From Pseudokordiimonas caeni (lineage in GTDB: Bacteria > Pseudomonadota > Alphaproteobacteria > Sphingomonadales > Kordiimonadaceae): a DNA stretch of 64,000 nt. Both the position numbers and the translations under genes were made by a program. Shown piece after piece: positions 1 through 8,831 of this stretch; position 1 is the stretch's first letter; each line of letters starts with the position of its first letter. Under the pieces are notes generated by a model. The model worked only from the letters and a program-made list of their open reading frames with translations. It was not told the DNA's origin and did no database searches. The stretch lies in NCBI RefSeq assembly GCF_026719705.1, contig NZ_JAPPRR010000001.1, positions 845,255 through 909,254 on the forward strand. The letters run 5' to 3'.

Positions 1-1
1 T

Positions 2-319
2 GACAACGGCATCATCTGGCCGGAATCGGTCGCGCCCTTCAAGGTTGGCCTCATCAACCTGCGCTCGGGCGATGCGGCCTGCGACGGTGCCTGCGAGCAG
101 CTATACAAGGATCTTGGCGCTGCTGGCGTCGAAGTCCTGTATGACGACCGCGACGAGCGGGCAGGCGCCAAGTTCGCCAATATGGACCTGATCGGTCTGC
201 CGTGGCAGGTGACCGTGGGCCCGCGCGGCCTTGAAAAAGGCATGGTCGAGCTGAAGAATCGCGCGACCGGTGAGAAGACGGAAGTCGCGCTTGCGGAGAT
301 CGTGGCGAAGCTTTCGTAA
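2..319 (+). CDS. proS: Prolyl-tRNA synthetase, C-terminal end (partial)
   Basis: This is the last 105 residues of a class II prolyl-tRNA synthetase, cut by the left edge of the window. It would charge tRNA-Pro with proline in the cytoplasm. The visible part is the anticodon-binding domain: it opens with a segment [15 protein letters not shown], which matches the junction after the catalytic core of bacterial ProRS, and ends with a short helix before the TAA stop. The reading frame starts at base 2. The next gene, lolC, follows in the same direction after about 95 bases, the usual alphaproteobacterial order proS-lolC-lolD. The catalytic core cannot be judged because it lies outside the window. 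Confidence 0.92.
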   Translation, partial: DNGIIWPESVAPFKVGLINLRSGDAACDGACEQLYKDLGAAGVEVLYDDRDERAGAKFANMDLIGLPWQVTVGPRGLEKGMVELKNRATGEKTEVALAEIVAKLS

Positions 320-331
320 CGCCATAAACCG

Positions 332-389
332 TTACCCCGGACTTGATCCGGGGTTCAGCGACTGGATGCCGGGTCAAGCCCGGCATGAC
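332..389. repeat. Double-hairpin palindromic intergenic repeat
   Basis: Two adjacent inverted repeats fill the proS-lolC gap. The first is CCCCGG-N7-CCGGGG at 335-353; the second is ATGCCGGG-TCAAG-CCCGGCAT at 366-386. The wording (CCGGACTTGATCCGGGG, then GGATGCCGGGTCAAG) resembles short dispersed palindromic elements that are abundant in alphaproteobacterial genomes. I see no second copy in this window. It could also act as an RNA-stabilising or terminating structure, but no T tract follows. Confidence 0.7.
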
Positions 390-415
390 GAGACGAGAGG
401 GAAGGGACACCGGGC

Positions 416-1663
416 GTGCTCATCAATGCCTTCGAATGGTCGGTGGCGCGGCGCTATCTGACAAGCCGCCGCAAGGATGGTTTCATCAGTCTGACGGCGG
501 CGCTATCGGTCGTCGCCATCGGGCTGGGTGTCGCTGCCCTTATCGTTGTCATGTCGGTGATGAACGGCTTCCGTGCCGACCTGATGGACAAGATCCTCGG
601 CTATCACGGCCACGTGCTGGTGCAGGGCTATGGCCAGACCATTGAAAAGTGGGAACCGCTGGTCGACGAGTTGAAGGCCGCACCCGGCGTGGTGAAGGTG
701 ATGCCCTTCACCGAAGCGCAGGTGATGGTCACCAAGGACGGCCGCGCATGGGGTGCCATCGTGCGCGGTATACCGGAACAGGATTTCCGGGATGGCTCGC
801 TCGCCATCGCGCGGGTGGTGGACGGCGAACTCGCCAAGGCGCCTGAAACCGGCGGCCTGATCATCGGATACCAGCTTGCCCGCCAGCTCGGCATCGTGGC
901 CGGCGATCAGGTAACGATCGTGAGCCCGAAGCCGGTGGCCACGCCTTTCGGATCGTCCCTCCGTTATCTCGCTTTTCCGGTCGCGGCTGTTGTCGAGGTG
1001 GGCGTTTACCAGTTCGACGAAACCTTCATCGGCATGCCGCTGATGGACGCGCAGGACTTTTTCCGCATGGGGGATGCCGTCACCAATATCGAGGTTTTCC
1101 TGAATGACCCCGAGCGGCTGGATCGTTACATGCCGGAACTGACGACAATTGTCGGCGAACGCGCGGCGGTGCGGGGCTGGACCAGCTTCAATCAGGCGCT
1201 TGTAGGTGCGCTGCAGACCGAGCGGGTCGCCATGTTCATGATTCTCGCGCTCATTATCCTTGTGGCGGTCTTCAACATCGCTTCCAGCTTGTTCATGCTG
1301 GTGAAGGACAAGGCCGCCGATATCGCCATCCTGCGCACGCTGGGTGTCAGCCGGGGCTCGATCATGCGCATCTTTGTCACCGTCGGGCTTGCTGTTGCCT
1401 TCCTCGGGATCGGCACGGGCTGCCTGCTTTCATGGGCGCTGATCGCCAATCTGGATGCTATCAAATCAGGCATCGAAGCCCTGCTTGGCTTCAATCTGTG
1501 GGATCCGTCCGTTCGGTTTATCTCCAGCCTGAAAACCAAGGTGGACTGGCTTGAAGTCGGCCTCACCATCGGCATTGCCGTGGTGCTTTCCTTCTTCGCC
1601 GCGCTGTTCCCGGCACGCCGGGCGGCAAGCCTCGATCCGGTGGAGGTGCTGCGCTATGAGTGA
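416..1663 (+). CDS. lolC: Lipoprotein-releasing ABC transporter permease LolC/LolE
   Basis: Inner-membrane permease of the Lol system, which extracts outer-membrane lipoproteins from the inner membrane and hands them to LolA. The 415-residue protein has one N-terminal membrane segment (about residues 23-47), a large periplasmic domain, and three C-terminal membrane segments starting near residue 273, the FtsX/MacB fold order. It ends with the family-typical ARRAASLDPVEVLRYE. The start is GTG with a purine-rich site (GAGAGGGAAGGGA) just upstream. The stop overlaps the lolD start by eight bases, so the two are translationally coupled. As in most alphaproteobacteria, a single LolC/E-type permease gene is present here, so it probably acts as a homodimer (inference). 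Confidence 0.93.
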   Translation: MLINAFEWSVARRYLTSRRKDGFISLTAALSVVAIGLGVAALIVVMSVMNGFRADLMDKILGYHGHVLVQGYGQTIEKWEPLVDELKAAPGVVKVMPFTEAQVMVTKDGRAWGAIVRGIPEQDFRDGSLAIARVVDGELAKAPETGGLIIGYQLARQLGIVAGDQVTIVSPKPVATPFGSSLRYLAFPVAAVVEVGVYQFDETFIGMPLMDAQDFFRMGDAVTNIEVFLNDPERLDRYMPELTTIVGERAAVRGWTSFNQALVGALQTERVAMFMILALIILVAVFNIASSLFMLVKDKAADIAILRTLGVSRGSIMRIFVTVGLAVAFLGIGTGCLLSWALIANLDAIKSGIEALLGFNLWDPSVRFISSLKTKVDWLEVGLTIGIAVVLSFFAALFPARRAASLDPVEVLRYE

Positions 1664-2336
1664 CGCGGTCCTTCAGGTCAGCGGCCTCAAGCGCCGCTTC
1701 ACGCAGGGTGAGAAAACCATCGAAATCCTGCACGGCGTTGATCTGGCCGTAAAAGCGGGAGAGATTGTGGCGCTCGTGGGCGCGTCTGGTGCTGGCAAAT
1801 CCACCTTCCTGCAGATCGCCGGGCTTCTGGACCATCCGACCGAAGGCAGCGTCGCCATCGGGGGCAGGGTGGTATCGAGCCTTGATGACGAAGCCCGCAC
1901 GCGCGTGCGCCGGCACGAGCTTGGCTTTGTCTATCAGTTCCACCACCTGCTCCCCGATTTCACGGCGCTTGAGAATGTCGCCATGGCGCTCAGGATCGGC
2001 GGGGCATCGACCCGCACGGCGAACGACAAGGCGGCCGCCATCCTCACCCGCATGGGGCTTGGCGAACGGCTGGAGCACACGCCCTCGCGCCTGTCGGGCG
2101 GGGAACAGCAGCGCGTGGCCGTGGCCCGTGCGCTGGTGCATGACCCGAAGCTGCTGCTGGCGGACGAGCCCACAGGCAACCTTGATGAGGCCACTGCTGC
2201 CCGTGTGTTCGACATGATGATCGAACTGGTGCGGGAGCGGAATCTGGCGGCTGTCATCGCCACCCACGATCCGAGCCTTGCTGCCCGCATGGACCGGGTC
2301 ATCCAGTTGAAGGAAGGTCGGCTCATCGCCTCTTGA
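1656..2336 (+). CDS. lolD: Lipoprotein-releasing ABC transporter ATPase
   Basis: ATP-binding subunit that powers LolC. Visible motifs in the 226-residue protein are Walker A GASGAGKS at residues 42-49, the ABC signature LSGGEQQ at about 146-152, and Walker B with LLLADEPTGNLDE near residue 170. The chosen ATG lies inside the lolC stop region (ATGAGTGA); an in-frame upstream ATG at 1551 would add 35 residues that merely read lolC in another frame, so it is rejected. Length and motifs fit the LolD/MacB-type ATPase family well, and the neighbour lolC settles the assignment. Confidence 0.94.
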   Translation: MSDAVLQVSGLKRRFTQGEKTIEILHGVDLAVKAGEIVALVGASGAGKSTFLQIAGLLDHPTEGSVAIGGRVVSSLDDEARTRVRRHELGFVYQFHHLLPDFTALENVAMALRIGGASTRTANDKAAAILTRMGLGERLEHTPSRLSGGEQQRVAVARALVHDPKLLLADEPTGNLDEATAARVFDMMIELVRERNLAAVIATHDPSLAARMDRVIQLKEGRLIAS

Positions 2337-2402
2337 GCCGGGCGCCCGCGGGCGCTAACCTCGACCAATGTTTCCCGCCACCGGTTCCGGAGTTGACCCC
2401 GT

Positions 2403-5400
2403 ATGAGCCACGCCGGCTTTGTCCATCTGCGCGTCCATACCGCCTATTCGCTTTCTGAAGGCGCGATCCATATCAAGGATCTCGTCAAACAGTGCGTGGG
2501 GATGAACCTGCCGGCGGTGGCAGTGACAGATACGGACAACATGTTCGCCGCGCTCGAGTTTTCGACCTATGCGGCGGATGCGGGCGTGCAGCCGATCATC
2601 GGTGTGACGCTCAGCGTGAAAAACACCTTCAGAAAGGTCGAGGGCCGCGCCAAGAAGGCCCCGCCGCCCGATCATCTGGTACTGCTGGCACAATCGGATG
2701 CCGGGTACGCCAACCTGATGAAGATCGTCTCGAAGGCGCACCTTGAAAGCGACCCGCAGCTCGGCGTGCAATTGCCGCTTGATGCGCTGGAAGGCTTCAC
2801 CGATGGCATCATCTGCCTTACGGGCGGTGTGGCTGGGCCGGTGGGCAGCCTCCTTGTCATGGGGCAGGGGATGGAGGCCGAAAGCTGCCTCCGCTATCTC
2901 GCCGGGATTTTCCCTGACCGGCTTTATGTGGAGCTGCAGCGTCACGACCTGCCGGAAGAGGACGCGACCGAAGAAGCCTTCATCGACATGGCCTACAAGC
3001 ATGGCCTGCCGCTTGTGGCGACCAACCAGCCATACTTCACAAGTGCGAGCATGTATGAAGCGCATGACACGCTTCTCTGCATTGCGGATGGCACCTATGT
3101 CGCCGAGCAGAAACGCCGCCGCCTTAATCCCGATTATCGCTTCAAGACAGCGGAAGAGATGATTGATCTCTTTAAAGACCTGCCAGAAGCGATTGAAAAT
3201 ACGCTGCAAATTGCGAAGCGTTGCGCCTTCAAGGTCAACAAGATCAATCCGCTGTTGCCGAACTTCACGCGCGGCATGGATGTGTCCGAGGACGACATGC
3301 TGCGCAAGATGACCGAAGAAGGCCTGCGTGAGCGGCTGGATTTCAAGGCGCGCGAGGAAGAGCTGACGCCAGGCCAGGATCAGGACTGGGAAAAGCCCTA
3401 TTGGGAGAGGATGGAGTTCGAGATTGGCATCATCGTCAAGATGGGCTTCCCGGGCTACTTCCTGATCGTGGCGGACTTTATCCAGTGGGCGAAAGACCAC
3501 GATATCCCGGTGGGGCCGGGTCGTGGCTCGGGGGCAGGTTCGCTTGTCGCCTGGGCGCTGAAGATCACAGACCTTGACCCCCTGCGCTTCTCGCTGCTGT
3601 TCGAGCGCTTCCTGAATCCCGAACGCGTCTCGATGCCTGACTTCGATATCGACTTCTGCCAGGACAAGCGCGAACGCGTGATCCGTTATGTGCAGGAAAA
3701 ATACGGGCACGACCATGTGGCCCAGATCATCACCTTCGGTAAATTGCAGGCCCGCGCTGTGGTGAAGGCCTGTGGGCGGGTGATGCAGCAGCCCTATCCG
3801 GTGACTGACCGGCTGTCGAAGCTGATCCCCAACGACCCCGGCAATGCGATGAGCCTCAAGGAGGCCATCGATGCCGAACCGCGCTTGCAGCGCGAGATCG
3901 ACAGCGACGAACTGACCCGCGATGTGATGGACCGTGCCCTGAAGCTGGAAGGCCTTTACGCCCACTCGTCCACCCACGCCGCCGGTGTGGTGATCGGCGA
4001 CCGGCCGCTTGACCAGCTGGTGCCCCTCTACCGCGATCCGAAATCGGATATGCCGGTGACCCAGTTCAACATGAAATGGGTGGAGCTGGCAGGCCTTGTG
4101 AAGTTTGACTTTCTCGGCCTGAAGACGCTGACGGTGATCGACCGCGCGGTCGACTATATCCGGCTACGCGGTATCGATCTTGATATGGCCGCCGTGCCGC
4201 TTGACGACAAGCCAACCTTTGACCTGCTGGCGGCGGGTGATGCCGGCGGGGTATTCCAGCTTGAAAGCTCCGGCATGCGCGCGGTGCTGAAGGGTCTCCG
4301 CCCTGATAAGTTCGAGGATATCATCGCTATCGTGGCGCTTTACCGCCCCGGCCCGATGGCCAATATCCCGACCTATGTGGACCGGAAGCACGGCCGGGAA
4401 GAGGTTCAGTATCCGCACCCGATCCTTGAGCAGATCCTGGGCGAGACCTACGGCGTCATCATCTATCAGGAACAGGTGATGCAGATCGCGCAGGTCATGT
4501 CCGGCTACAGCCTTGGCGAAGCCGACCTGTTGCGCCGCGCCATGGGCAAGAAAATCAAGGAGGAGATGGACAAGCAGCGGGACCGCTTCTGCGACGGCGC
4601 CGTCAAGAATGGAATCGATGCCGATACCGCCAGCCTGATCTTCGATCTTGTCGCCAAGTTCGCTGAATATGGCTTCAACAAATCGCACGCCGCTGCCTAT
4701 GCGCTCGTTGCCTATCACACGGCTTACCTGAAGGCGAATTACCCGGTCGAGTTCATGGCAGCGATCATGACGCTTGACTTGAATAACACGGATAAACTCG
4801 CTGTTTTCAAACAGGAATTGCAGCGCAGCGATATCCCGCTTCTGCTGCCGGATATCAACAGGTCGGACGTCTTCTTCACGGTCGAGAAAACCGACCCTTA
4901 CTGCGAAAAGGACGACGATCCGCGCTTCAATCAGGGCGTCCGCTATGCGCTTGCGGCCATCAAGGGCGTGGGTGAAAAGGCGGTGGAAACCATCGTTGCC
5001 GAACGCACGGCGAACGGCCCTTTCAAGGACCTGATGGACTTTGCCGAGCGGATCGATCCCAAATATCTGAACAAGCGCCAGCTCGAACAGTTGGCCGCTG
5101 CTGGTGCCTTCGATTGCCTGATCGAGGACAGGGCAACCGCGCATGCCTCAGCCGAGATCATCATGCGCACGGCCCAGATGCGGGCAGAGGAGCGCGGCTC
5201 CAATCAGGTGAGCCTGTTTGGCGATGCTACAAGCGTGGTGGACCGCCCGGTGCTGCCCATTGTGAAGCCGTGGACGGATACGGAAAAACTGGATGCCGAA
5301 CGCAAGGCCGTCGGCTTCTATATCTCGGCGCATCCGCTGGACGCCTACCATAAAATCCTGGAGCGCGAACGCATGGTGCCAGCACGCGAGGTGTTTGCCG

Positions 5401-5912
5401 ATTTTGGCCTCGTCGGGCAGACGATCCGCATGGCGGGGGCCATCCTTGGCTACCGCGAGGGCACGTCGAAAAAGACTGGCCGCAAGTTTGGCTCGCTGAC
5501 CCTTTCCGACCAGACAGACGCATTCGAGCTGATGATCTTTGAAGACGATCTCGATACCGTCCGCGCGCTTGTCGATGAAGGGGCGCCGCTCGTGGTGACT
5601 GTGCAGGTCCGCAAACGAGATGATGAGGATACAGTTCGGCTTTCGAACCGCGGGATGGAAAGCCTCGAAGCGGTGGCTGCAACCTCCGACCGTGGCCTCT
5701 ATGTGATCCTGAATGATGAAAGCGCGCTTGCTGGCACCAAGGCTTCGCTCGACCGCAAGGCCGGGGGCAGGGGGCGCGTGGTGCTGCGTATGCCGGTGGC
5801 TGCCGGGCGTCGCTATGTCGAGTTCAAGTTGCCGGGCCGCTACAAGGTGACGCCGGAACTGGTGCAGGCGATTGCCGCCGAAATCGGCGTGGAGGCCGTG
5901 AATGAAACCTGA
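2403..5912 (+). CDS. dnaE: DNA polymerase III alpha subunit
   Basis: Replicative polymerase of the DnaE1 class, 1169 residues, close to the usual length. The N-terminus is a PHP domain (FVHLRVHTAYSLSEGA). The polymerase active site shows PDFDIDF near residues 411-417, carrying the catalytic aspartates. Later come the helix-hairpin-helix region, a QVSLF segment at 935-939 that matches the internal beta-clamp-binding motif, and an OB-fold at the C-terminal side (AGAILGYREGTSKKTGRKFG). It follows lolD by 66 bases and overlaps the next gene by 11 bases. The PHP histidines are only partly retained (HLRVHT), as often seen when a separate epsilon subunit proofreads. Confidence 0.97.
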   Translation: MSHAGFVHLRVHTAYSLSEGAIHIKDLVKQCVGMNLPAVAVTDTDNMFAALEFSTYAADAGVQPIIGVTLSVKNTFRKVEGRAKKAPPPDHLVLLAQSDAGYANLMKIVSKAHLESDPQLGVQLPLDALEGFTDGIICLTGGVAGPVGSLLVMGQGMEAESCLRYLAGIFPDRLYVELQRHDLPEEDATEEAFIDMAYKHGLPLVATNQPYFTSASMYEAHDTLLCIADGTYVAEQKRRRLNPDYRFKTAEEMIDLFKDLPEAIENTLQIAKRCAFKVNKINPLLPNFTRGMDVSEDDMLRKMTEEGLRERLDFKAREEELTPGQDQDWEKPYWERMEFEIGIIVKMGFPGYFLIVADFIQWAKDHDIPVGPGRGSGAGSLVAWALKITDLDPLRFSLLFERFLNPERVSMPDFDIDFCQDKRERVIRYVQEKYGHDHVAQIITFGKLQARAVVKACGRVMQQPYPVTDRLSKLIPNDPGNAMSLKEAIDAEPRLQREIDSDELTRDVMDRALKLEGLYAHSSTHAAGVVIGDRPLDQLVPLYRDPKSDMPVTQFNMKWVELAGLVKFDFLGLKTLTVIDRAVDYIRLRGIDLDMAAVPLDDKPTFDLLAAGDAGGVFQLESSGMRAVLKGLRPDKFEDIIAIVALYRPGPMANIPTYVDRKHGREEVQYPHPILEQILGETYGVIIYQEQVMQIAQVMSGYSLGEADLLRRAMGKKIKEEMDKQRDRFCDGAVKNGIDADTASLIFDLVAKFAEYGFNKSHAAAYALVAYHTAYLKANYPVEFMAAIMTLDLNNTDKLAVFKQELQRSDIPLLLPDINRSDVFFTVEKTDPYCEKDDDPRFNQGVRYALAAIKGVGEKAVETIVAERTANGPFKDLMDFAERIDPKYLNKRQLEQLAAAGAFDCLIEDRATAHASAEIIMRTAQMRAEERGSNQVSLFGDATSVVDRPVLPIVKPWTDTEKLDAERKAVGFYISAHPLDAYHKILERERMVPAREVFADFGLVGQTIRMAGAILGYREGTSKKTGRKFGSLTLSDQTDAFELMIFEDDLDTVRALVDEGAPLVVTVQVRKRDDEDTVRLSNRGMESLEAVAATSDRGLYVILNDESALAGTKASLDRKAGGRGRVVLRMPVAAGRRYVEFKLPGRYKVTPELVQAIAAEIGVEAVNET

Positions 5913-6678
5913 TGCCCCGATCGTGTCGGCCCGGCCTTCCGCCAGCATTCTCCTGATCCGCGATGGTCGCGCCGGGCTCGAGGTCCTGATGATGCAGCGG
6001 CCGCGGCATATGCGTTTCGCCCCCGGCGCACTTGTGTTCCCCGGCGGGGCGGTGGACGCGGCCGACATGCGAATTTCTTACTGGCGAACCCGGATCGACA
6101 GTTTCCGCACAGGCGCAGACCTGCCGAACCGCATCGCTGCCGCGCGCGAGCTTTTTGAGGAAACCGGCATCCTGCTGGCCGATGGCCCGGTGCCGCAGCG
6201 GCGGATCAATCACCGCCCGCTCGGGCAGGCGCTCGATCAGGCTGGTGTGCAGCTGGCGGTTTCCGAGATGGTCTTCTTTGCTCACTGGATAACGCCCGAG
6301 ATGCTGCCCTTGCGCTTCGACACACGCTTCTACCTGGCACCCCTGCACCGGAACCAGCGGCTGGTGCGGAATATTGCGGAGGCTGACGACCTGTTGTGGC
6401 TGTCGCCCGCCAAGGTGCTCGCCGACTGGGACAGGGACGAGGCACCCCTGATGTTCCCGACCCGGCTCAATCTCATCAAGCTTGCCCGGGCGGGCTCGGT
6501 TTCCGAAGCGATTGCCATGGCGCGGCGCACGCCGGTTGTCTGCACGTTGCCGGTCCTCAAGCGCACGGCGGATGGCACGGTCGTTCGCATCAATCCTGAA
6601 ACGGGATATGGGGTTGTGGAAGCCACGCCTCGTGAACTGCGTGTCGAATCCGGCACGCCCGCCCCGAAAAAGGCGTGA
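5902..6678 (+). CDS. NUDT19-like Nudix hydrolase
   Basis: 258-residue Nudix-fold protein, probably a nucleoside- or CoA-diphosphate hydrolase. The Nudix box is split: FPGGAVDAAD near residue 48 and AARELFEETGILL near residue 80 are separated by about 25 extra residues, where the canonical box has a short spacer. A comparable insertion is known in the NUDT19 branch, which hydrolyses CoA compounds; that substrate is an inference here. The ATG overlaps the dnaE stop by 11 bases, so it is probably co-translated with dnaE. The REXXEE metal-binding core is intact. Confidence 0.8.
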   Translation: MKPDAPIVSARPSASILLIRDGRAGLEVLMMQRPRHMRFAPGALVFPGGAVDAADMRISYWRTRIDSFRTGADLPNRIAAARELFEETGILLADGPVPQRRINHRPLGQALDQAGVQLAVSEMVFFAHWITPEMLPLRFDTRFYLAPLHRNQRLVRNIAEADDLLWLSPAKVLADWDRDEAPLMFPTRLNLIKLARAGSVSEAIAMARRTPVVCTLPVLKRTADGTVVRINPETGYGVVEATPRELRVESGTPAPKKA

Positions 6679-6693
6679 ATCCTCAAAAATCGC

Positions 6694-6722
6694 TTGATCT
6701 ATGGTGGCCGAGCGCCTAAGAG
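6694..6722 (+). promoter_or_regulatory. Candidate rpsB-tsf promoter
   Basis: TTGATC at 6694-6699, a 17-base spacer and TAAGAG at 6717-6722 form a weak sigma-70-like promoter upstream of the rpsB leader. The -35 is close to consensus and the -10 is poor. Position (130 bases before the start codon) fits a ribosomal-protein operon with a structured leader. Confidence 0.3.
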
Positions 6723-6754
6723 AGCCGCGACTTCACACGCGGGGTCTCAAGGCT

Positions 6755-6789
6755 CACCGGCTGATGCATGGCCGGGCGGCCGACCGGTG
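6755..6789 (+). promoter_or_regulatory. Structured leader hairpin upstream of rpsB
   Basis: CACCGG at 6755-6760 pairs with CCGGTG at 6784-6789, and inside it GGCC (6770-6773) can pair with GGCC (6778-6781). The stem lies about 60 bases before the rpsB start, in a 173-base untranslated region. In E. coli S2 represses its own operon through the rpsB leader; a similar role here is inferred from position only. Confidence 0.35.
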
Positions 6790-6851
6790 CAGGTCTGGAA
6801 ACAGGCATGCGCAACCCCGCGGAGGCTTAACCGGTAAAGGAGACAGATACC

Positions 6852-7619
6852 ATGGCCATGCCGCAAGTCGATATGCGCGCCCTTCTCGAAGCTGGCGTTC
6901 ACTTTGGTCACCAGACCCACCGTTGGAACCCGCAAATGGCACCGTTTATTTTCGGTGACCGTAACGGCGTTCATATCATCGACCTTTCGCAAACCGTTCC
7001 TTACTTCACCCGCGCCCTGCAGGCGATCCGTGAAGTTGTTGCCAAGGGCGGCCGCGTTCTCTTCGTTGGTACCAAGCGTCAGGCTTCGCCGATCATCGCC
7101 GAAGCTGCCAAGCGTTGCGGCCAGTATTATGTGAACCACCGCTGGCTCGGTGGCATGCTCACCAACTGGCAGACCATTTCGCAGTCGATCAAGCGCCTGA
7201 AAGAGCTGACCGCTCTTCTGGATGCCGGCGGCGTTGGCCTCACCAAGAAAGAAGTCCTGACCCTGACCCGTCAGCGCGAAAAGCTTGAAGCTTCGCTCGG
7301 CGGCATCCAGGACATGGGCGGCCTGCCGGACATCATCATCGTTCTCGATGTGAACCGTGACGATCTCGCCATTGCCGAAGCCAACCGTCTTGGCATCCCG
7401 GTTGTTGGCGTCCTCGACACCAACTCGAAGCCGAAAGGCGTCGACTATCCGGTTCCGGGCAATGACGACGCGACCCGCGCCATCCAGCTTTACTGCGACC
7501 TCGTGGCTGAAGCCGTCCTCGACGGTATCCAGGCTGACCTGAGCGCACAAGGCGTTGACCTCGGCGCCGTTGCTGAAGCGCCTGCTGAAGAAGCTGCTGC
7601 TCCGGCTGAAGCTGAGTAA
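6852..7619 (+). CDS. rpsB: 30S ribosomal protein S2
   Basis: 255-residue S2 of the small ribosomal subunit. The N-terminal hallmark [17 protein letters not shown] and the following [12 protein letters not shown] are clear. The C-terminal tail is rich in Ala and Glu, an alphaproteobacterial habit. A strong ribosome-binding site (AAAGGAGA) precedes the ATG. Base and codon use are more biased than in flanking genes, as expected for a highly expressed gene. It heads the conserved rpsB-tsf-pyrH-frr cluster. Confidence 0.98.
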   Translation: MAMPQVDMRALLEAGVHFGHQTHRWNPQMAPFIFGDRNGVHIIDLSQTVPYFTRALQAIREVVAKGGRVLFVGTKRQASPIIAEAAKRCGQYYVNHRWLGGMLTNWQTISQSIKRLKELTALLDAGGVGLTKKEVLTLTRQREKLEASLGGIQDMGGLPDIIIVLDVNRDDLAIAEANRLGIPVVGVLDTNSKPKGVDYPVPGNDDATRAIQLYCDLVAEAVLDGIQADLSAQGVDLGAVAEAPAEEAAAPAEAE

Positions 7620-7637
7620 TCAAGCTGTAACAGGGCT

Positions 7638-7684
7638 CCCGTACGGGTCTTCCCGTACGGGGCCTTTGGCCATTCAGTGGCCAA
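7638..7684 (+). promoter_or_regulatory. Two intergenic hairpins between rpsB and tsf
   Basis: The self-complementary decamer CCCGTACGGG occurs twice (7638-7647 and 7652-7661) with TCTT between, so the RNA can form a ten-pair hairpin with a tetraloop. Directly after it, TTGGCCA (7666-7672) pairs with TGGCCAA (7678-7684). No T tract follows. This suggests a partial attenuator or an RNA-processing/stability element that adjusts S2 versus EF-Ts output (inference). Confidence 0.5.
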
Positions 7685-7716
7685 CAACCCCTCTCACGCC
7701 CCCAAGGAGATTTCCG

Positions 7717-8643
7717 ATGGCTGAAATTACCGCCGCAATCGTCAAGGAACTGCGCGAAAAAACCGGCGCCGGCATGATGGACTGTAAAAAAGCCCTCGCC
7801 GAAACCGATGGCAACCTCGAAGCTGCCGTTGACTGGCTGCGCACCAAGGGCCTCGCTGCTGCCGCCAAGAAAGCAAGCCGCGTTGCCGCTGAAGGCCTCG
7901 TTGCTGTGAAAACCGAAGGCACCCGCGCTGCTGTTGTCGAAGTGAACTCGGAAACCGACTTCGTTGCCCGCAACGACAAGTTCCAGAAGTTCGTGGCTGA
8001 TGTCGCAGGTGTTGTTCTGTCGGTCGGTACCGATGTGGAAGCCATCAAGGCCGCCACGTATCCGGGCACCTCGAAAACCGTTGCTGATGTGCTGACCGAT
8101 AACGTGGCCACCATCGGCGAGAACCAGTCGATCCGCCGCGCTGCCGTCGTGGAAGTACCGGAAGGCTATGTGGCTCACTATATCCACAACGCCGTTGCCG
8201 ATGGTATGGGCAAGATCGCCGTTCTCGTCGGCCTCAAGTCGGCTGCCGGTGAAGAAGCCCTCGCTGGCCTTGGCAAGCAGCTTGCCATGCACATCGCGGC
8301 TGCGAACCCCGCTTCGCTGAACACCGCCGAGCTCGATCCCGAGCTTGTCGAGCGCGAGAAGCAGGTCCAGATCGAAAAGGCACGCGAATCCGGCAAGCCG
8401 GACGAGATCATCATGAAGATGATCGAAGGCCGCATGCGCAAATATTATGAAGAAGTCGTGCTCCTCGAGCAGGTCTTCGTCATGGACGGCGAATCCAAGG
8501 TCAAGGACGTGATTGCCAAGGCCGCCAAAGACGCCGGCACCGCGATCGAACTGACCGGCTATGTCCGCATGGAACTCGGTCAGGGCATCGAGAAGAAAGA
8601 AGAAGATTTCGCAGCAGAAGTGGCCGCTGTCGCCGGTCGCTAA
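7717..8643 (+). CDS. tsf: Translation elongation factor Ts
   Basis: Guanine-nucleotide exchange factor for EF-Tu, 308 residues. The N-terminal UBA-like domain has [19 protein letters not shown], the family signature, followed by [27 protein letters not shown] marks the start of the dimerisation core. The ATG follows AAGGAGA with ideal spacing; an upstream in-frame ATG at 7555 starts inside rpsB and is rejected. It is followed by a clear terminator. Confidence 0.98.
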   Translation: MAEITAAIVKELREKTGAGMMDCKKALAETDGNLEAAVDWLRTKGLAAAAKKASRVAAEGLVAVKTEGTRAAVVEVNSETDFVARNDKFQKFVADVAGVVLSVGTDVEAIKAATYPGTSKTVADVLTDNVATIGENQSIRRAAVVEVPEGYVAHYIHNAVADGMGKIAVLVGLKSAAGEEALAGLGKQLAMHIAAANPASLNTAELDPELVEREKQVQIEKARESGKPDEIIMKMIEGRMRKYYEEVVLLEQVFVMDGESKVKDVIAKAAKDAGTAIELTGYVRMELGQGIEKKEEDFAAEVAAVAGR

Positions 8644-8660
8644 GCGCTGATCTTCGAAGA

Positions 8661-8693
8661 AAGCCCGGCTGGACCTCCCGCCGGGCTTTTTTT
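8661..8693 (+). terminator. Rho-independent terminator after tsf
   Basis: AGCCCGGC (8662-8669) pairs with GCCGGGCT (8680-8687) around a ten-base loop, followed by an unbroken run of T to 8693. It separates rpsB-tsf from pyrH. Confidence 0.9.
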
Positions 8694-8831
8694 GTGGGCC
8701 TGCCATGGCCTTGCCTCAAAAAAGGGGTAGGCCGCAGGCACCTGCTCGGTCTATATCATTCTGCGATGGTGCGTGACGGGCAGTCCCGATACACTGCCGC
8801 CGCTTCATCGCCAAAGGGGAGTTGATCTTTC

